Assembly: GCF_033568475.1 (NCBI RefSeq)
Contig: NC_133123.1
Span: 150,365,753-150,429,752 of the forward strand
DNA: 64,000 nucleotides
From: Henckelia pumila
Taxonomy: Eukaryota; Streptophyta; Magnoliopsida; Lamiales; Gesneriaceae
Reading direction: 5' to 3'
Shown here: piece after piece, positions 60,129 through 64,000 of the stretch
Numbering within the stretch: the stretch's first letter is position 1
Layout of the letters: the number at the start of each line of letters is the position of its first letter
Position numbers and translations under genes: made by a program
The notes under the pieces: generated by a model
Seen by the model: only the letters and a program-made list of their open reading frames with translations
What the model was told of the DNA's origin: nothing
Databases searched by the model: none

Positions 60129-60866
60129 CGTTATCAACATGATCGCTCGAAGGTTCTCTATAATTTCCGACGCTCCAAAATACAAGAAGAAGTCAAAAAT
60201 ATTCAACAAGTAAGAATTTTTATTTTACTGTTTATATATTTTTATTGTGTATATATTAATATATAATATCATGTTATTATCAGAAATGAAAAAAAATTTA
60301 GTTTTTTAAAAACTTGTTATAAATCTTGGGAGGATGTTAAGACGACATCCCACACTCCCGGTAAGGGATACGACAAGTATAAAAGCCTCTAAGGTTCTTA
60401 AACAATATAATCATATTGGTATAATTTCACAATATTATATAAAAGGCTGTCTACGACACTGACCTTATAATAATGTGATATGATATACATAATTATTTAA
60501 TTATGATTATCATTATATGCATTGCATCATTATCACGAATTTTTATTCAACACATACTCGATTTTTTTTCTTACCCCAACGGTAACAAACGGTAGTTTTT
60601 TTCCTATAAATATGTTTACTCAAACTCATTTTCAATCACACCAAATTCACTCTTTCTCTCAAAATAATTTCTCCTCGATTTTTCGAAGATGAAGATGATG
60701 GCATTTTAAAGGATATTTTTCATAACGATTATGATCATCATGCTCACGAGTCTTGTACTCACCAGCGATTTTCCACTACATACTTTTTATCTATTTGTAT
60801 ACGCACTTGTAATTTTCATTTTTCCATTATTTTGTATTGTCATATTAATGGAAATTAACTAATAAA

Positions 60867-61925
60867 ATGCATTGTTATTTTTCTAGTACCACCATGTCAA
60901 ACTTGGCAAAGCTTGAATTCGTTGCACTCGATATCACTGGAAAAAATTATATGTCATGGACTCTTGATGTTGAGATGCATCTTGAGTCATTGGGTCTAAG
61001 TGATATCATCAAAGAAATTAATATATCAACCTCACAAGATAAAGCAAATGCAATGATTTTCTTACGCCGACATCTTGATGAAGGGTTGAAATGTGAGTAT
61101 CTCACAGAAAAAGACACAATGATTTTATGGAAAGGGTTGAAAAAAAGATTTGAGCATATAAGGGAAGTGATACTCCCGACTGCCCGTGATGAATGGAATA
61201 CGTTGAGATTCCAAGACTTTAAAAAAGTCAGTGATTATAATTCTACGATGTATCGAATAGTCTCGCAATTAAAATTCTGTGTACTTGAAGTCACAGAGAT
61301 GGAAATGCTTGAGAAAATATTTTTCACTTTTCACGCATCAAATATAACTCTACAGCAACAGTATAGAGTGCGTGGTTTTATGAGATATTTTGAACTCATT
61401 GCATGTCTTCTTGTGGCGGAAAAGAACAACGAATTGTTAATAAGAAATCATCAATCCCGACCCACTGGATCAACGGCATTTCCTGAAGCAAATATCGTAA
61501 TGAAAAATGAAAATCAAAATCAAAGGCATAGAACAGATTTTGGTCGTGGACGTGGACGTGGACGTGGACGTAAAAATGATCGCGATCGTGGTCGCGGCCG
61601 TGGATATGAAAATAATCGAGATAGTTACTTCAATAACTCATCTCAAAAGAATGTCACGAACCACCCACCAAAAAGGCAGCATAAAAATACGAGTGAAAAT
61701 GAAAATCACTCAAAAAGAACTGAGAGTGTTTGTTATAGATGTGGCACTCCAGGACATTGGTCACATATGTCGAATCCCTAGAACACCTATGTAAGCTCTA
61801 TAAAGAATCGACAAAAGAAAAAGGAAAAGAGACCAATTTTGTTGAAAATAGTGACCATTTAATTGGTTCAACTAGTTTCAATGCTGCAGATTTTTTGAAT
61901 GATTTCGAAGACATTGATTAAAGAT
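60867..61925 (+). other. copia gag region
   Basis: This part encodes the capsid-like protein of the element: a copia gag (UBN2-type) domain, an Arg/Gly-rich basic stretch, and a CCHC zinc knuckle beginning CYRCGTPGHW near its C-terminal end. It is part of an inactive relic. Confidence 0.85.
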
Positions 61926-62039
61926 TGGTGGAACTAGATTGTAATAAATTTGTATTTTTCTTGCATTCTTGTATTATAAAGCATGTTATATTTTGCATTT
62001 GTATTGAACTTAATTTTTCTTTATTGCATTTTTGTGAAG

Positions 62040-64000
62040 TTTGATATGGAAAATGTTATGAGCAAACATGGAAATAATATCATGAAAATTTGCATACCGG
62101 ATAGTGGTACAACGCACACTATTCTGCGAGATGAAAGATATTTCTTGAAAATAAAACCAACAAAAACAATGGTGAATATAATATCAGGTACTGTAGACTT
62201 GATTAAAGGTTGTGGTAAAGCACAATTTTTGTTACCAAATAGTACAAAATTTCTGATAAATGATGCTTTATATTCACCACAATCGAAAAGAAATTTGTTG
62301 AGTTTTAATGACATATATTCTCATGGATATGATACTGAGACGATAACTGATGGAAATCAAAAATATATGTGTCTTACCACATATAAATCAGGAAAGAAAT
62401 ATGTGGTTGAAAAATTATCAATGCTCCCTACTGGATTGCATTATACACATATAACTGTAGGGGTGATCACATTTTTTCAAAAACCGCCCGAACCGACCAC
62501 CCCGCACCGCCTCGCACCGTCGTATCTCATTTTTTGAAATAACCGCGGTTTTAAAAAAAAATGGAAACCGCCCCGCTGCCATGGTTCGGTTATAATTTTT
62601 GGCACAAACCGCCCCGCACCGCACCGCCATGCATAGTGGTATTTATCTAGAGTTATATTTATAGCACATTGTATATACATTATACACAATAGATTTGATC
62701 CTATGCCGCCTCCACTCTCTTCTATCCCAACACTTCTTCAAAAAAATTTCCCCTCTTTATCTCTTCATAATCTATTTACTACTTTTTTATACAAATATTA
62801 ATCTTAAACCTTGCCTAAACATATTATAGCTGATTAACTTTATTTTATCGTTTGATTTTTATTTTATTTAGTTTTATTTTGTTTATTATAGTTTTCATTC
62901 ATTATTCTAATAATTTGAATAATTTTATTTTTTTCCATTTTACCTATCATTAAAAAAAATCGCGAATCGACCGCAACCGCTTAAAATCGCCGAAAACCGC
63001 AAAAATGATTTTACATATAAAACCGCAACAAAAAAAATAAAATATAACCGAACCACAATTGGCAATTCGGTTTGATTTTCTTATGAAAAACCGCCAAACC
63101 GCACCGTGATCACCCCTACATATAAGGCCAATCGAATCAAATATGGTGGTTAATAGTTCTTCAATATTAATCAATTGGCATGATCGATTGGAACATCCTG
63201 GTTCAATAATGATGCGAAGAATTATTGAAAGTACGCATGGTCATCCATTGAAAGACCAGAAGATCTTTCAGAATAATAAGTTTCAATGTAAATCATGTTC
63301 TCTTGGAAAACTTATTATAAGACCATCGCTAGCTAAAATCCAAACATAATCACCCATATTTCTTGAACGTATTCAGAGTGATATTTGTGGGCCAATTCAT
63401 CCATCATGTGGACCATTTCGATATTTTATGGTATTGATCGATGCCTCCAGCAGATGGTCACATGTATGCTTATTGTCAACTCGGAATGTGGCATTTGCAA
63501 AACTAATGGCTCAAATAATAAAATTGCGGAATCAATTTCTCGATTATACAATCAAGAAAATAAGACTTGATAATGCTGGAGAATTTACTTCCCAAACTTT
63601 CAATGACTATTGTATGTCAATGGGAATTACTGTTGAACATCCTGTTGCTCATATTCATACATAGAATGGATTAGCTGAATCATTGATTAAACGTCTACAA
63701 CTGATTGCTAGACCAATGATTATGAAAACAAAACTCCCTATTTCTATATGGGGACATGCAATTTTACATGCTGTGGCATTAATTCGCATCAGACCAAGTG
63801 CATATCATAAATTCTCCCCATTGCAGCTTGCATTTGGTAAAGAACCAAATATTTCTCATCTGAGAATTTTTGGATGTATGGTGTATGTGCCTATTGCACC
63901 ACCTCAATGATAAAAAATGGGTCCTCAAAGAAAAATCGGTATTTATATCGGTTATGATAGCCCATCAATCATTCAATATCTTGAGCCTCAGACAGGCGAT
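62040..64000 (+). other. copia protease, pre-integrase and integrase regions
   Basis: Protease-like sequence with DSGTT (about 62100-62110), a pre-integrase zinc-binding region (about 63150-63350) and an integrase core (from about 63360) are recognised in the order typical of copia. The MITE at 62458-63118 separates protease from pre-integrase. The region is broken and continues beyond the window. Confidence 0.85.
62458..63118. mobile_element. hAT-type MITE, ACCGC family, inserted in the copia element
   Basis: Ends are perfect inverted repeats TAGGGGTGATCAC / GTGATCACCCCTA. ACATATAA occurs on both sides (62447-62454 and 63118-63125), giving a 7-8 bp target duplication with three extra bases at the left junction. 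About 130 bp at each end is rich in ACCGC/GCGGT motifs; the centre is AT-rich. Non-coding. It is younger than the copia element. Confidence 0.85.

Larger units (their letters stand above)
59877..64000 (+). mobile_element. Ty1/copia LTR retrotransposon, broken, cut by window end
   Basis: The element runs from a 5' LTR (59877-60128) through gag, protease and integrase regions and leaves the window within integrase. Reverse transcriptase, RNase H and the 3' LTR are not in view. The coding part carries several breaks and a 660-bp MITE inserted in it, so this is an inactive relic. Age cannot be judged without the second LTR, but later insertion of a MITE argues it is not very recent. The order gag-protease-integrase marks it as copia; I do not assign a lineage. 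Confidence 0.93.

Noticed and set aside
1-64000. Possible phage, CRISPR, toxin or biosynthetic cluster
   Set aside because: Nothing of the sort is seen; the window is ordinary plant nuclear DNA with housekeeping genes and transposable elements.

Overview
The window is nuclear DNA of a flowering plant, most likely a eudicot. Intergenic DNA is AT-rich, genes carry many short GT-AG introns, and the gene set is typical of plants: a calnexin with a plant-type tail, Tudor-SN, an APC-type ATP-Mg/Pi carrier and a menthol/salutaridine-reductase-like SDR. The repeats are plant Ty1/copia, hAT, PIF/Harbinger, tRNA-SINE and TRIM types. The species cannot be named from the sequence. No rRNA, tRNA gene, CRISPR array or bacterial operon was seen. 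Gene models below were built by hand from splice sites and reading-frame continuity; every complete model closes in frame.

Layout. 1-3356: one PIF/Harbinger transposon, cut by the window start, with an open transposase and a Myb/SANT-like partner gene broken by a stop. 3656-8306 (+): amidase-signature protein. 8400-11160: intergenic DNA with two MITEs. 12473-18597 (+): Tudor-SN nuclease. 20397-23334 (-): calnexin, with a consensus ER-stress element upstream. 23640-28200: repeat-rich, including a hAT MITE that holds a solo LTR. 28200-28942 (-): small B12D/MLRQ-like protein with no recognised last exon. 30382-33723 (-): Ca2+-regulated mitochondrial ATP-Mg/Pi carrier. 33730-41110: gene-poor DNA with MITEs, SINEs, a foldback element and Helitron-like pieces. 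41114-43851 (+): SDR. 45227-46641 (+): SDHAF2. 47523-52749 (-): glycyl-tRNA synthetase. 55180-57283 (+): PAM16/TIM16. 59877-64000 (+): broken Ty1/copia element, cut by a MITE and by the window end.

How the genes relate. Several products act in mitochondria (carrier, SDHAF2, PAM16, probably the B12D-like protein, perhaps GlyRS). Calnexin is an ER chaperone; Tudor-SN is an RNA/stress-granule protein. They do not form one pathway. From memory, amidase-TSN-calnexin-APC and SDR-SDHAF2-APC are neighbours in separate duplicated blocks of Arabidopsis chromosome 5. This window appears to hold the unfractionated ancestral order.

I found no convincing new biological system. The most useful signals are five TAGGGGTG-ended hAT MITEs, four with direct repeats that support transposition; a SINE with a perfect 15-bp target duplication; a template-switch scar in an SDR intron; a PAM16 start codon isolated by an intron; and a GlyRS model without the usual N-terminal WHEP region.
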